From: Dyadobacter sp. CY323 | GTDB taxonomy: Bacteria; Bacteroidota; Bacteroidia; Cytophagales; Spirosomataceae | Direction: 5' to 3' | Length of the DNA: 64,000 bases | Assembly (NCBI RefSeq): GCF_021390245.1 | Contig: NZ_JAJUXH010000003.1 | Location: forward strand, 372,001-436,000 | The notes under the pieces: generated by a model | Database searches by the model: none | What the model was told of the DNA's origin: nothing | What the model saw: the letters and a program-made list of their open reading frames with translations, nothing else | Made by a program: the position numbers and the translations under genes | In this document: positions 17,361 through 26,222 of the stretch, in pieces | How the letters are laid out: each line of letters opens with the position of its first letter | How positions within the stretch are numbered: the first letter of the stretch is position 1

Positions 17361-17591
17361 ATGAAAACAGACAAGCGCATATATAATCGCGTCAAAGCCT
17401 ATCTTGCCCTCAAACAGATCAAGAACAAGGTGCTTGCTGAACACCTGAATGTCAGCCCGCAGACAGTATCAAAATGGTGTACCAACTACAGTCAGCCTTC
17501 TATTCCAGAGCTTTACAAAATTGCTCTCTTCTTAAATATCGATGTGGTCGAGTTATTAGAACCGATATCTTCTTTTACTTCTCAAAAGTAG
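17361..17591 (+). CDS. Small XRE/Cro-like DNA-binding protein
   Basis: A 76-residue protein made almost only of a helix-turn-helix: NRVKAYLALKQIKNKVLAEHLNVSPQTVSKWCTNYSQPSIPELYKIALFLNIDVVELL. Such orphan Cro-like proteins are common transcription factors. It stands 230 bp ahead of the Fic gene, with three palindromes in between, so it is one of two candidates (with the Fic protein's own C-terminal HTH) to bind them. Confidence 0.85.
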   Translation: MKTDKRIYNRVKAYLALKQIKNKVLAEHLNVSPQTVSKWCTNYSQPSIPELYKIALFLNIDVVELLEPISSFTSQK

Positions 17592-17676
17592 AATGTCCTG
17601 AGAAGACATTGCACAACGGATTCGTTGTCTTTTTCCCGAAATATTCATTTGTTAAAAACCTTAACTCAAATTTACC

Positions 17677-17791
17677 TTAGTTCAGTTTTTTGCCATTTTA
17701 CTGAACTAACATTTTCCTTAGTTTAGTTTTTATGCCAAAAACTAAACTAACAAGATTTTTAGTTTAGTTTTACATTTATTTTCTAAACTAA
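17677..17791. promoter_or_regulatory. Three phased 33-bp palindromes upstream of fic
   Basis: Three inverted repeats, 17677-17709, 17718-17750 and 17759-17791, each have arms TTAGTT(C/T)AG and CT(A/G)AACTAA separated by 15 bp; all are 33 bp and their starts are exactly 41 bp apart, close to four helical turns. The last ends 29 bp before the fic ATG. This is the layout of a cooperative operator array. Confidence 0.75.
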
Positions 17792-17820
17792 GCGATCTGT
17801 TCGTTTAACTTTTTGGTTTC

Positions 17821-18942
17821 ATGAATAATTTTAAAGCAGGTTCGTATACCAACCAGGGTTACTATAAAAGTTTTCAACCCGAAAACATAAACCGCGACTG
17901 GCTGGTGGATGATATGCAGCTACTTAGTCTGCTAAGTAAGGCTGACAGAAATCTTGGACGATTGGATATGTACTCCGAATATGTCCACATTGACCTCTAC
18001 ATTCGAATGCACATTGCGAAGGAAGCCACTCAATCCTCCAAAATTGAAGGTACCCGGACTAATATGGAAGAAGCTTTTCTGGAAAAAGATGAGATTTCGA
18101 TGGAGAAACGGGATGATTGGGAGGAAGTGCAAAACTACATCAGCGCAATGAATGAGGCTGTTAAGCAATTGCATACGCTCCCATTTTCGTCACGGCTGAT
18201 ACGTCAGACACATAAAATCTTACTTCAGGGAGTGCGTGGTAAGCATAAGCAGCCCGGTGAATATCGTACGAGCCAAAACTGGATTGGCGGAGCTTCCATC
18301 AACGACGCGGTATTTGTGCCGCCGGTGCATACTTCCATTGCGGATCTGATGTCTGACATTGAAAAATTTGCAAACGACGAAATCAACCCATTACCAGACT
18401 TACTTAAAATTGGGCTGATCCATTATCAATTTGAGACGATTCACCCATTTCTGGACGGAAACGGAAGGGTCGGCAGGCTGCTTATAACCCTTTATCTCGT
18501 TGACAGAGGAATACTTAAACAGCCGATACTATATCTGTCAGACTATTTTGAGAGAAACAGGACTTTGTATTATGATAACCTAATGCGCGCGAGGACACAC
18601 AATGACATTAATCAATGGCTGAAATTTTTCCTGGTTGGGATCATTGAGATTTCGAAAATTGGTGTCAAGACTTTTGACGGGATTCTGCAATTAAAACGAA
18701 GTCTTGACACAAAAATCCAAACCTTCGGAAACCGCGCGGGCGATGCCAAGAAAATTGTAGACTATCTCTATGAGCAGCCTTTGATAGATGTTTCCCGGAT
18801 TGAAAGCATTACCGGGAAATCGAAGGTTACCAATTATAAATTGCTGGCAGATTTAGAGAGATTGGAGATACTACAAGAAGTTTCGGGTGCCCAACGCAAC
18901 AAGCTTTATGTTTTCAGAGATTATCTGGATTTGTTCCGATAA
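17821..18942 (+). CDS. Fic family protein (class II, with N-terminal inhibitory helix and C-terminal winged helix)
   Basis: A 373-residue Fic protein: Fic_N region (1-100) with inhibitory motif SSKIEG (Ser72 to Gly77, fitting (S/T)xxxE(G/N) of class II), catalytic motif HPFLDGNGRVGR near residue 210 with all key residues (His, Phe, Asp, Asn, Arg), and a C-terminal HTH (DVSRIESITGKSKVTNYKLLADLERLEIL). Fic enzymes transfer AMP or another nucleotide moiety to Ser/Thr/Tyr of target proteins; the inhibitory helix in the same chain blocks ATP binding until needed. The C-terminal HTH and the palindrome array upstream suggest autoregulation. Confidence 0.92.
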   Translation: MNNFKAGSYTNQGYYKSFQPENINRDWLVDDMQLLSLLSKADRNLGRLDMYSEYVHIDLYIRMHIAKEATQSSKIEGTRTNMEEAFLEKDEISMEKRDDWEEVQNYISAMNEAVKQLHTLPFSSRLIRQTHKILLQGVRGKHKQPGEYRTSQNWIGGASINDAVFVPPVHTSIADLMSDIEKFANDEINPLPDLLKIGLIHYQFETIHPFLDGNGRVGRLLITLYLVDRGILKQPILYLSDYFERNRTLYYDNLMRARTHNDINQWLKFFLVGIIEISKIGVKTFDGILQLKRSLDTKIQTFGNRAGDAKKIVDYLYEQPLIDVSRIESITGKSKVTNYKLLADLERLEILQEVSGAQRNKLYVFRDYLDLFR

Positions 18943-19196
18943 ACAAACGCACTATCTCTAATCATCTTTAAACTTTTAACCTTCACAGGAAATAATAGCC
19001 GCACTAATTGACATCAGCAACCCGAATTAATCCCATACTACCCAGCTCAACAATCAGGATTATTGTCCGCCATTTAGCCGCCTGGTAAATGTTGCATTGC
19101 CGTTTATTCACTCGATTCAGGCGGGTTTGTAAAGTATTGGATATTTAATGCAGCCATCCTACGTGGCCTTAATTATTCATCCTTTACAAACTATTT

Positions 19197-20723
19197 ATGA
19201 AAAGAACTTCTCCCTTTCGGCGGATCACGTCGTGCATTTCATTTCTCTTTGTTTTCGTATTCGCATTTTCAACACAATCCTGCCGCGACGACTTTGAGAG
19301 CAAAAATCCTCCCCAGCAAACTCCCGCAAACAAGGCTGCCGGAACAGAAAACAAAATGATCAGTTACGATCAGTTTTTGAAGCAGATTAAAGGTTTTGAA
19401 GACAAAGAAGTATACAATCATTTCAAATCGAATGCAGAAACCAGCCTTCGTACCAGCGAAGAATCACCATTAGATTTCCGGGTTAAACCAAGTACTACAG
19501 ACAGCGTAAGAAGGATTTCGGTTAACAATCACACGACGTATACCATTCCCGTACATCGCAGATCACACACCGGTGAAGTGTTTCGAAACATTATCATAGA
19601 CTCCACGGATGCCGGCGCGAAGACATATATAGCCTGGTATTTTCCCGACAAAAACTGGATCAAAGAGTACAAACGTGATCGCAGACGAAGTTTTTATGGA
19701 CGCGTGATCATGAAAGATTATGATCTGCCTTCTGACGGCCGATCTGGCGGGCGGGTAAATCTGGTACCGGTCTGCACTTCCGTGATGGTATTGTCTGAGG
19801 TTGTCGAACATTTATGCTGCCATAATGCGCAGCACGTTTCATGCAACTGTGCAAACAATAGCAAATACTACTTTGAATACCTATACAGCACCGTAACCAC
19901 TTGCATTGATGTCTATATCCCCCCATTTGGCGGCACGCCCGGCGGTGACTCAGGAGGAGGCGGAGGCACAATCCCAAATCCCGGCGGAGGTTACGATCCC
20001 TGCAATGGCGGAGGCTTACGAACTTCAACAAATCCGTGCAATCCAAACCCGCCGAACCCCGGCCCGGTAGTTGTAGCCAATGCGAATGTATTGCCGCTGA
20101 TTAATGTTGCGGCATCGAAGGGTATCAGCTTCACGTCAACGGAGATTGCTGTGCTGAATTCGCAAAGTCCGACTATGATTACCAAGATAAAGGATTTGAT
20201 TTCGGCATTTGGAAGTTCGGCTAAGACCGACTTTGAAAATTTGATAAAAACACTAACAGGCAGTGCCTTGACTAACTCAGAGAGAGAAGCCTTAGATGCT
20301 CTGGCTGACAATATTGAAGGTTACAAAGTCCTGATGAGACTTATGTATGCTGCCAATGCTTATGCTGCCCAAGCTTATACTGGTTTGAAGTATAATTTCT
20401 CCGTAATTGTCTGTGACAATTGTAAAGCGAATGCATTCAAGCATGCATTGTTTTTGATCTTCAATGCTGAAACTTTCACAAAAAACTCCGCCGTTACACT
20501 TGCAGGTGCACATGAATCTGGGCATGCTGGCATCAATACAAAAATGGATGAAAAAAATAATGCAGCAGGGAGTTCGATATTCACGCAATTTGCAGGAATT
20601 GGAACAGCATCACAATGGGCCGACCGGGTCAAAGCAGCGACAGATTTGGGACAACATGGGCTAGTATTTGTAAAAAACGAAATTTTAGTAAGTACGAAGG
20701 AAATAGATCCGCTTTGTCCGTAA
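19197..20723 (+). CDS. Secreted lipoprotein with C-terminal HExxH motif (possible polymorphic toxin)
   Basis: A 508-residue protein with a lipoprotein signal (…FAFSTQSC, Cys at about 29), a Cys-rich segment (VEHLCCHNAQHVSCNCANN), a Gly/Pro-rich linker (PGGDSGGGGGTIPNPGGGYD) and a C-terminal domain with HESGH at 439-443, a zincin-like HExxH. The layout of N-terminal export part, flexible linker and distinct C-terminal domain is that of Bacteroidota contact-dependent or polymorphic toxins. Directly downstream are five tandem paralogues, as expected for immunity genes. Catalytic activity is inferred from one short motif only; the third metal ligand is not identified. Confidence 0.65.
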   Translation: MKRTSPFRRITSCISFLFVFVFAFSTQSCRDDFESKNPPQQTPANKAAGTENKMISYDQFLKQIKGFEDKEVYNHFKSNAETSLRTSEESPLDFRVKPSTTDSVRRISVNNHTTYTIPVHRRSHTGEVFRNIIIDSTDAGAKTYIAWYFPDKNWIKEYKRDRRRSFYGRVIMKDYDLPSDGRSGGRVNLVPVCTSVMVLSEVVEHLCCHNAQHVSCNCANNSKYYFEYLYSTVTTCIDVYIPPFGGTPGGDSGGGGGTIPNPGGGYDPCNGGGLRTSTNPCNPNPPNPGPVVVANANVLPLINVAASKGISFTSTEIAVLNSQSPTMITKIKDLISAFGSSAKTDFENLIKTLTGSALTNSEREALDALADNIEGYKVLMRLMYAANAYAAQAYTGLKYNFSVIVCDNCKANAFKHALFLIFNAETFTKNSAVTLAGAHESGHAGINTKMDEKNNAAGSSIFTQFAGIGTASQWADRVKAATDLGQHGLVFVKNEILVSTKEIDPLCP

Positions 20724-20764
20724 CCAGATGTGGAATAATCCTAATGTCAAACCACCAGCACCTA

Positions 20765-21352
20765 ATGAAAAAATTTCTGTTTACCGTTGTTTTCGGTATC
20801 GTCGTTCTCGTTTTACTTACTACCTCCTGGAAAGCTGATGGCACATGCGATCAGATAGAAAAGGTAAGTTTTAGAGGGATTCATTTTCAATTTCCTATCA
20901 AAGTACGTGGCGCGCTGCAGGCTCCGATGGGTCAATTTTCACGGCATTACACTTGGTTACAAACTGATTCAATCGGTGGCAGAAACATCTGTGGTAAATG
21001 GTTTTTTGAATGGGATTCCGATTGGAAAGAACAAGAGCCAATAACCGAAGCGTTTAAAGAAAAACTGACCTACGGTGTCGCCTTCGAATTAAGGGAAGAT
21101 AGTTGTAAAACTGATCAAGAAATCGTGAAAGAAATTCAAAAGATTTATCCTGGCAGCTTCAGTTATTTCGAAAAATATGATACTAAGTATTATAAATGGG
21201 AGCGGAATTGTCTGACCATTTTTGTTAAAAGAACACACCTGTACCCCGAAGGATATAGTGTACCAGAAGTGTCCTTTTGCTACGGACTTAATTCTTCGCA
21301 GATGGCGATATACGGAGACTATACCGGTTACATCAATAATTACCCTGACTAA
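20765..21352 (+). CDS. Tandem paralogue 1: membrane-anchored protein, possible immunity protein
   Basis: A 195-residue protein with one N-terminal membrane segment (KKFLFTVVFGIVVLVLLTTSW) and an exported domain. Shared landmarks with its neighbours: FRGIHFQFP, VRGAL, WLQTDSIGG, GKWFFEWD, DSCKTDQEIV, YPGS, WERNCLTIFVKR, PEVSFCYGL. No family recognised. Position right after the HExxH lipoprotein, and amplification in tandem, suggest immunity to secreted toxins in the periplasm. ATG 20765 is preferred to earlier in-frame codons because it opens the membrane segment. Confidence 0.6.
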   Translation: MKKFLFTVVFGIVVLVLLTTSWKADGTCDQIEKVSFRGIHFQFPIKVRGALQAPMGQFSRHYTWLQTDSIGGRNICGKWFFEWDSDWKEQEPITEAFKEKLTYGVAFELREDSCKTDQEIVKEIQKIYPGSFSYFEKYDTKYYKWERNCLTIFVKRTHLYPEGYSVPEVSFCYGLNSSQMAIYGDYTGYINNYPD

Positions 21353-21369
21353 TCTTATCGACATCGGTA

Positions 21370-21934
21370 ATGATAAAGAATGCGTTGCTCATAATATTTG
21401 GTATGGTAATGTCATGTTCAGGCGAGCGGCTAAGTACATGTGAAAAGAAGGAACAAGTCACATTTCGGGATATATCGTTTCAGTTTCCGATCACTGCTTA
21501 CCAAGCATTGCAGTTCTCGGGAAAAATTTCAACCAATGGAAACGAATTAGTCCAGACAGATTCTATTATGAAGAATACATCTGCCAGCTGGTTCTATGAA
21601 TCTCGACAAAACAAATACTATAAAACAGACTCCATAAATCATTTGAAAGATGCTATGATTTATGGGGTCACGTTCATGTTATGGGCCGAGCAGGATAAAA
21701 CGGACGAGCAGCTCATTGAGGAATTAAACAACGACTATCCAGGAAATTATCAATGCGTAAAAACAGTTTGACCTTAAATACTACATTACTAGAAGGGGAT
21801 GTTTAACGATCATCATTAAGAGGGAGCAGTACCATAAAAACCCATTTCCTCCTGTTTCGTTTTGCTACGGGCTCAGCGATTTACAACAAAAGTATTATGG
21901 CAATTCAACGGGAAATTGGGCCGGTTTTGAATAA
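21370..21934 (+). pseudogene. Tandem paralogue 2, frameshifted
   Basis: The reading frame runs MIKNALLIIFGMVMSCSG (lipoprotein-type signal) through QFPITAYQAL and LIEELNNDYPGNYQC, then stops at 21771. A +1 frame continues the family: KYYITRRGCLTIIIKR and PPVSFCYGLSDLQQKYYG, ending at TAA 21934. The switch falls in a run of five A (21759-21763); removing one A restores a full-length protein. This is either an inactivating insertion or a homopolymer read error. It is the most diverged member and a predicted lipoprotein. Confidence 0.75.
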
Positions 21935-21964
21935 AAGCTGCCTCCCAAATTGTAACTATCACTA

Positions 21965-22546
21965 ATGAAAAAGTGTCTAGGCATCCTCGCTTTAATTATC
22001 ATCATTTCCTTTCTATTTTTAATCTCCCGGAGAGTTGATGGAACCTGCAATCAGGTGGAACAGGTAAATTTCAGAGGGATTCATTTTCAATTCCCTATGA
22101 AAGTACGTGGTGCATTGAAAACACCAGTGAGTGGATTTTCAAGAAATTTTACGTGGCTTCAAACTGACTCTATCGGCGGTAAAAATATCTCCGGCAAGTG
22201 GTTTTTCGAATGGGACACCGAATGGAATGGGAAAAAGCAAGCACTAGAAAGAATCAAAGAGAACCTGATTTATGGTGTTGCATTCGAACTTCGTGAAGAC
22301 AGTTGCAAAACCGATCAAGAAATCGTTACAGAGATTCAAAAAATTTACCCAGGCAGCTACAAGTATTATCAAGAAAATGGACTTAACTATTATATATGGG
22401 AACGGGACTGTCTGGCCATTTTTGTCAAAAGGACGTACCATGAAGGACACAGTATACCGGAAGTCTCTTTTTGTTATGGACTTAACTTTTTGCAGGCGGA
22501 TATGTATGGAAACAAAACCGGTTACTTTAATAGCTCCACTGACTAA
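21965..22546 (+). CDS. Tandem paralogue 3: membrane-anchored protein, possible immunity protein
   Basis: A 193-residue member of the same family, with N-terminal membrane segment LGILALIIIISFLFLISRR and all shared landmarks (FRGIHFQFPMKVRGALKTP, WLQTDSIGGKNISGKWFFEWD, EDSCKTDQEIV, WERDCLAIFVKR, PEVSFCYGL). Intact. The N-terminal half is nearly identical to paralogue 4 by eye, while middle loops differ, as expected if each copy faces a different partner. Confidence 0.62.
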   Translation: MKKCLGILALIIIISFLFLISRRVDGTCNQVEQVNFRGIHFQFPMKVRGALKTPVSGFSRNFTWLQTDSIGGKNISGKWFFEWDTEWNGKKQALERIKENLIYGVAFELREDSCKTDQEIVTEIQKIYPGSYKYYQENGLNYYIWERDCLAIFVKRTYHEGHSIPEVSFCYGLNFLQADMYGNKTGYFNSSTD

Positions 22547-22569
22547 CCAGGTTTTTCCAGCATACAAAT

Positions 22570-23157
22570 ATGAAAAGACTTTTGCTTTTCCTTGCTCTCG
22601 CTATTCTCGTCCACGTCTTACTTACTACTCCGTGGCGGGTCGATGGAACTTGTAGCCAGGCAGAGCACGTGAAGTTCAGAGGGATTCATTTTCAATTTCC
22701 AATGAAAGTGCGTGGCGCGTTAAAAACTCCCATGAGTGGATTTTCCCGAAATTATATCTGGCTTCAAACGGATTCTATTGGTGGTAAAAACATCTCGGGG
22801 AAATGGTTTTTCGACCGAGACAACGAATGGCAAAAACCAGAAGATATAACGGACATTCTAAGAGAAAAATTGATCTATGGTGTCGCATTGGAGCTTTATG
22901 AAGATAGCTGTAAAACTGACCAGGAGATCATTACTGAGATACAAAAGGATTATCCGGGCAACTATAACTATCACGAAAAATATGACTATAAGTATTTTAC
23001 ATGGGAACGGGACTGCTTGACCATTTTTGTGAAAAGGATATACCCTGACGGTAAGGGTTACAGTATACCGGAAGTCTCTTTTTGTTACGGACTTAGTTCT
23101 TCACAAGCGACGATGTACGGGAAGTACACCGGCTTTATTAATAATTACCCGAATTAG
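22570..23157 (+). CDS. Tandem paralogue 4: membrane-anchored protein, possible immunity protein
   Basis: A 195-residue intact copy: membrane segment KRLLLFLALAILVHVLLTTPW, then FRGIHFQFPMKVRGALKTP, WLQTDSIGGKNISGKWFFD, EDSCKTDQEI, YPGNYNYHEKYDYKYFTWERDC and PEVSFCYGLSSSQATMYG. Spaced 23 bp after paralogue 3, so co-transcription is likely. Confidence 0.62.
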   Translation: MKRLLLFLALAILVHVLLTTPWRVDGTCSQAEHVKFRGIHFQFPMKVRGALKTPMSGFSRNYIWLQTDSIGGKNISGKWFFDRDNEWQKPEDITDILREKLIYGVALELYEDSCKTDQEIITEIQKDYPGNYNYHEKYDYKYFTWERDCLTIFVKRIYPDGKGYSIPEVSFCYGLSSSQATMYGKYTGFINNYPN

Positions 23158-23220
23158 CTGTTCTATTGATCTCAACAATTATAAAGAATGTGAACGTCTT
23201 AACGATTGCAGCTACCACTT

Positions 23221-23552
23221 ATGAAAAGGTTTGTATATCCCCTCCTGAAAAGGTTTTTGAACACCCTCGTGAAAATGTTTCTGTATACTCTGGCTTCCAT
23301 CATACTTGCGCTCGTCATTTTTATGGCCCCCTGGCGAACTGATGGGATATGTGATCAGGGAGCAAAGGTGAATTTCAGAGGAATCCAATTTCAATTTCCT
23401 CTAAGAGCGCGTGGCGTGTTGAAGACCCCGATGAATGGATTTTCGCGCTACCAGAAGTTTCATTTTGTTACGGACTTAGTGAGTCGCAGGCAGCTATATA
23501 TGGTCCATACACAGGTTACATGAACAACTATCCTGACTGGCAATGTTACTAA
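23221..23552 (+). pseudogene. Tandem paralogue 5, internally deleted
   Basis: The N-terminal part is present (long membrane segment, GICDQGAKVNFRGIQFQFP, TPMNGFSR), then about 100 codons are missing and the family C-terminus LPEVSFCYGLSESQAAIYG follows directly in another frame, ending at TAA 23552. The junction lies near 23450. No terminal frame joins the parts, so the copy is dead. ATG 23221 is the family-like start. Confidence 0.78.
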
Positions 23553-23595
23553 TGTCAGTAAAGAAAGGAGTATTGAAAATATCTAAAAACAAAAA

Positions 23596-23621
23596 AGCCG
23601 CTGCGATTGCTCGTAGCGGCT
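23596..23621. terminator. Bidirectional terminator (original tRNA-Phe terminator)
   Basis: AGCCGCTGCGA and TCGTAGCGGCT form an 11-bp stem (one G-T pair) with loop TTGC, flanked by A runs on the left and T runs on the right. It serves the paralogue array on the plus strand and, before integration of the element, would have ended the tRNA-Phe transcript on the minus strand. Confidence 0.75.
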
Positions 23622-23627
23622 TTTTCT

Positions 23628-23680
23628 GTGGTGATGGACGGAATCGAACCGCCGACACAAGGATTTTCAGTCCTTTGCTC
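23628..23680. repeat. attL: displaced 3' end of tRNA-Phe
   Basis: These 53 bases are identical to 53446-53498, which hold the 3' part of the intact tRNA-Phe. After position 23680 the sequence departs from tRNA. This is the mark of site-specific integration into a tRNA gene: the element restores the tRNA at one end and leaves a 3' fragment at the other. Confidence 0.95.
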
Positions 23681-23787
23681 AAACCTAAATATTACAGTAC
23701 AGACAATTATAGTTTTCTGATTATCAATATCTTATACTTGCATTGGTGCGATATGGTTCCATATGATTTCATGTAATACCGCGATTT

Positions 23788-23806
23788 GTTTACCAATAGT
23801 TTACGA
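23788..23806 (+). repeat. Left arm-type integrase site
   Basis: GTTTACCAATAGTTTACGA contains two GTTTAC motifs 11 bp apart and recurs with one mismatch, in the same orientation, at 53380-53398 near attR. Position inside both element ends fits tyrosine-recombinase arm sites. Confidence 0.6.
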
Positions 23807-23854
23807 CCAAATTACTTATCTTTACTTCATTGATGCATTCTAAGACATGAAACG

Positions 23855-25138
23855 ATGGCGACAATTAAAGCCGTAATCAAACCGGATAAGAAAAAAGACG
23901 GGACTTATCCAATCTGCATAAGGATAACCAAGGATCGAAAAACAAACTATGAATCCTTAGGTTATAGCGTCACTTCTGAACAATGGGACGCTGCCAAAGG
24001 GGTGGTTAAAAAAAACTACCCAAACTCTGTTCGCTTGAACAATCTAATAGCCAAGCGTATTTCCGAGTTAAGCGGAAAAGCAATCGAACTTGAAACGGAA
24101 ATGCATGAAGTTACGGCGAACTTCATTAAAAAGAGCAACAAAAAGACGACAGCCGCGACATTCCTTTCTCAGGCAGAACTATATCTGTCTAATCTAAAAA
24201 GTGCCGGAAAATACAACCAATACACGGCTGACAAACCACGTGTTAAGCATTTCAAAGAATTCCTGAAACGAGATATTGCATTCCAGGAAATCGAGGTGTC
24301 TACCCTTGAAAGCTTTAAAACCTACGTGAAGAGCATTTTGAAACTTTCTGAGAGGTCAGCTATGAACCATTTGTCCATGGTGCGCTCGGTGTTCAGCTTT
24401 GCTCGAAAAGACAAGATTATTAAGGCGGATAACTCACCATTTGGTAAGGGGAAAATGATCATAAAGTTCCCTGAATCTGGAAAAATGGGTCTTAACGTCG
24501 AAGAGATCAAGCGTCTTGAAACAGTTGCCCTGCCAGATCGACCAAATCATTGCCGGAACCTCTGGCTATTTTCCTTTTACTTCGCGGGTATGCGCATTTC
24601 TGATGTACTGCGACTTCGCTGGAGCGACTTTCAGGACGGACGGCTATTCTACGTGATGGGCAAAAATGACAAGGCGGGAACTTTGAAAGTTCCTGAGAAG
24701 GCCAGCAAAATACTTGAACAATACTTACCAAAAAAGACCAGCATTTCCGATTTTGTGTTTCCTGAACTTAAGGGTGTTGACATTAATGACGCCTTTATCA
24801 TGGAAAGGACAATTGCTTTTAAAACCAGCGCAATTGACAAATGTCTTAAAAAGGACGTAGCACCGGTGGCAAAGATTGATAAAACATTGACTATGCACAT
24901 TGCTCGTCATTCTTTTGCTACGGAAGCCGGTGATAAGGTTAATATACAAATGCTACAAAAGCTTTACCGACATGCAAGCATTGTCACAACCGTAGGATAT
25001 CAATCTGCTTTCATAAATAAGGATGCCGACGATGCATTAGATGCCGTTTTGAATCCTGCCAGCGTGACCAAAAAGGTAAATGCGCGGAAATCATCGGTAC
25101 GTAAAATGGTATCCAAAAAATCTGAATTATCAGATTAG
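23855..25138 (+). CDS. Tyrosine site-specific integrase (element integrase)
   Basis: A 427-residue integrase of the Bacteroidota type: arm-binding domain (1-100, beginning MATIKAVIKPDKKKDGTYPI), SAM-like core-binding domain (about 120-215) and catalytic domain with Arg in FAGMRISDVLRLRWSD, HIARHSFAT, and YRHASIVTTVGYQSAF providing the second His and the nucleophile Tyr. It lies 175 bp inside attL, so it is the likely enzyme for tRNA-Phe integration and excision. Confidence 0.95.
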   Translation: MATIKAVIKPDKKKDGTYPICIRITKDRKTNYESLGYSVTSEQWDAAKGVVKKNYPNSVRLNNLIAKRISELSGKAIELETEMHEVTANFIKKSNKKTTAATFLSQAELYLSNLKSAGKYNQYTADKPRVKHFKEFLKRDIAFQEIEVSTLESFKTYVKSILKLSERSAMNHLSMVRSVFSFARKDKIIKADNSPFGKGKMIIKFPESGKMGLNVEEIKRLETVALPDRPNHCRNLWLFSFYFAGMRISDVLRLRWSDFQDGRLFYVMGKNDKAGTLKVPEKASKILEQYLPKKTSISDFVFPELKGVDINDAFIMERTIAFKTSAIDKCLKKDVAPVAKIDKTLTMHIARHSFATEAGDKVNIQMLQKLYRHASIVTTVGYQSAFINKDADDALDAVLNPASVTKKVNARKSSVRKMVSKKSELSD

Positions 25139-25216
25139 TATTCTTTTCGAAAACTGACCTTTTACTTCTGGTTTTAATAGTGGTGTTCTCAGTTAAACAG
25201 AAATAACCCTGAATGG

Positions 25217-25486
25217 ATGGAAGTTATTTGTATTCATGATACCGCTTTTTACGCGTTAATTGACAAGGTTGTCGAGCGCGTCCTGCAAAAGCAGGCAAGT
25301 GTGCCAGACAAATGGATATCCGGTACAGAGGCTATGCAGAAGCTTCGAATTACTTCAAAGACAACTCTTCAAAAACTACGCGACGAAGGCAGCATACGAT
25401 ACACGCAACCTGAAAAGAAAATTATCTTGTATGATTTAGAATCCATTGACAAATACCTTGACAAAAATTCACGTAAAACCTTTTGA
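25217..25486 (+). CDS. Excisionase-like helix-turn-helix protein
   Basis: An 89-residue protein with a MerR/Xis-like HTH: ISGTEAMQKLRITSKTTLQKLRDEGSIRYTQPEKKIILYDLESIDKYL. Proteins like this follow integrases in Bacteroidota elements and act in excision or regulation. It lies 78 bp after the integrase stop and nearly abuts the next gene. Confidence 0.82.
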   Translation: MEVICIHDTAFYALIDKVVERVLQKQASVPDKWISGTEAMQKLRITSKTTLQKLRDEGSIRYTQPEKKIILYDLESIDKYLDKNSRKTF

Positions 25487-25488
25487 CT

Positions 25489-25758
25489 ATGGAAGAAGAA
25501 GAACCGACGAAAGGGTACATCCGGGGATTTAACAAGGGTTATTTATTGGCCAAACTTGAACCGGAATTAATGGATCTTATCCTGGCATCGCAACCAGAAG
25601 ATATTAAGAATGACTTTGTTACTGCGCTTGTTCAAGGCAAGAAGCAGTATGATTTGGAACAGGCCGTCATCCAGGCCGAGCTAAATGAATGGGAGGACAA
25701 GCTCAGAATAAATCCGAAGAAAGACGATAAAGAGCTGCGAACAGATCATGACCGATAA
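25489..25758 (+). CDS. Hypothetical protein (89 aa) of the element
   Basis: A highly charged protein beginning MEEEEPTKGYIRGFNKGYLLAKLEPELMD. It starts 2 bp after the Xis-like stop, at the ATG inside the segment TTGACTATG; an upstream TTG would overlap that gene. No family recognised beyond being a common companion of Bacteroidota integrases (inference). Confidence 0.6.
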   Translation: MEEEEPTKGYIRGFNKGYLLAKLEPELMDLILASQPEDIKNDFVTALVQGKKQYDLEQAVIQAELNEWEDKLRINPKKDDKELRTDHDR

Positions 25759-25962
25759 TTTCCTGAAAGGATTATCTTTTTCTTATAGGTAAATTTTACG
25801 TCTGCGGCTTGTTAGTTCAACACAAAGGTAGTCAAGCTTCATTATTGTAAAGGGCTGCGCAAGTTCCTCGTGCCTCGAAACCCTTGACAATAATTACACT
25901 TATTCCTGTTATGGTATTGATCAAACAAGCCGAAAAAATATTATTTAATTTTTACTGGTTTA

Positions 25963-26208
25963 GTGAACAATCTGTTTCAACTGGGTTACTGGAATAATTT
26001 TATAGGCACTGACGTCAAGATTAATCCCGACGCTATGGATAATTACTTCAATCACCTACCCAGTGCTAAGTCAACAATCGAACATGCTGACGAGGCAATT
26101 AGGCTTTCCAGCCAATCGGCGATAATTAATTCTCAAATACGACAGAGAATTAACGAGATAAATAAGAAGGCCGACAATCTGGCAGAAAGACTAAAAAGCA
26201 AATTATAA
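25963..26208 (+). CDS. Hypothetical protein (81 aa), GTG start
   Basis: Starts at GTG 25963 and reads MNNLFQLGYWNNFIGTDVKINPDAMDNYF, then a mostly helical tail INSQIRQRINEINKKADNLAERL that could coil. No recognised domain. Supported only by a coherent frame, so moderate confidence. Confidence 0.45.
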   Translation: MNNLFQLGYWNNFIGTDVKINPDAMDNYFNHLPSAKSTIEHADEAIRLSSQSAIINSQIRQRINEINKKADNLAERLKSKL

Positions 26209-26222
26209 CTTATAAATCGAAT

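Noticed and set aside
20765..23552. CRISPR-like reading of the repeated blocks in the tandem array
   Set aside because: The repeats are gene-sized, diverged paralogues about 600 bp apart, not short direct repeats with spacers.
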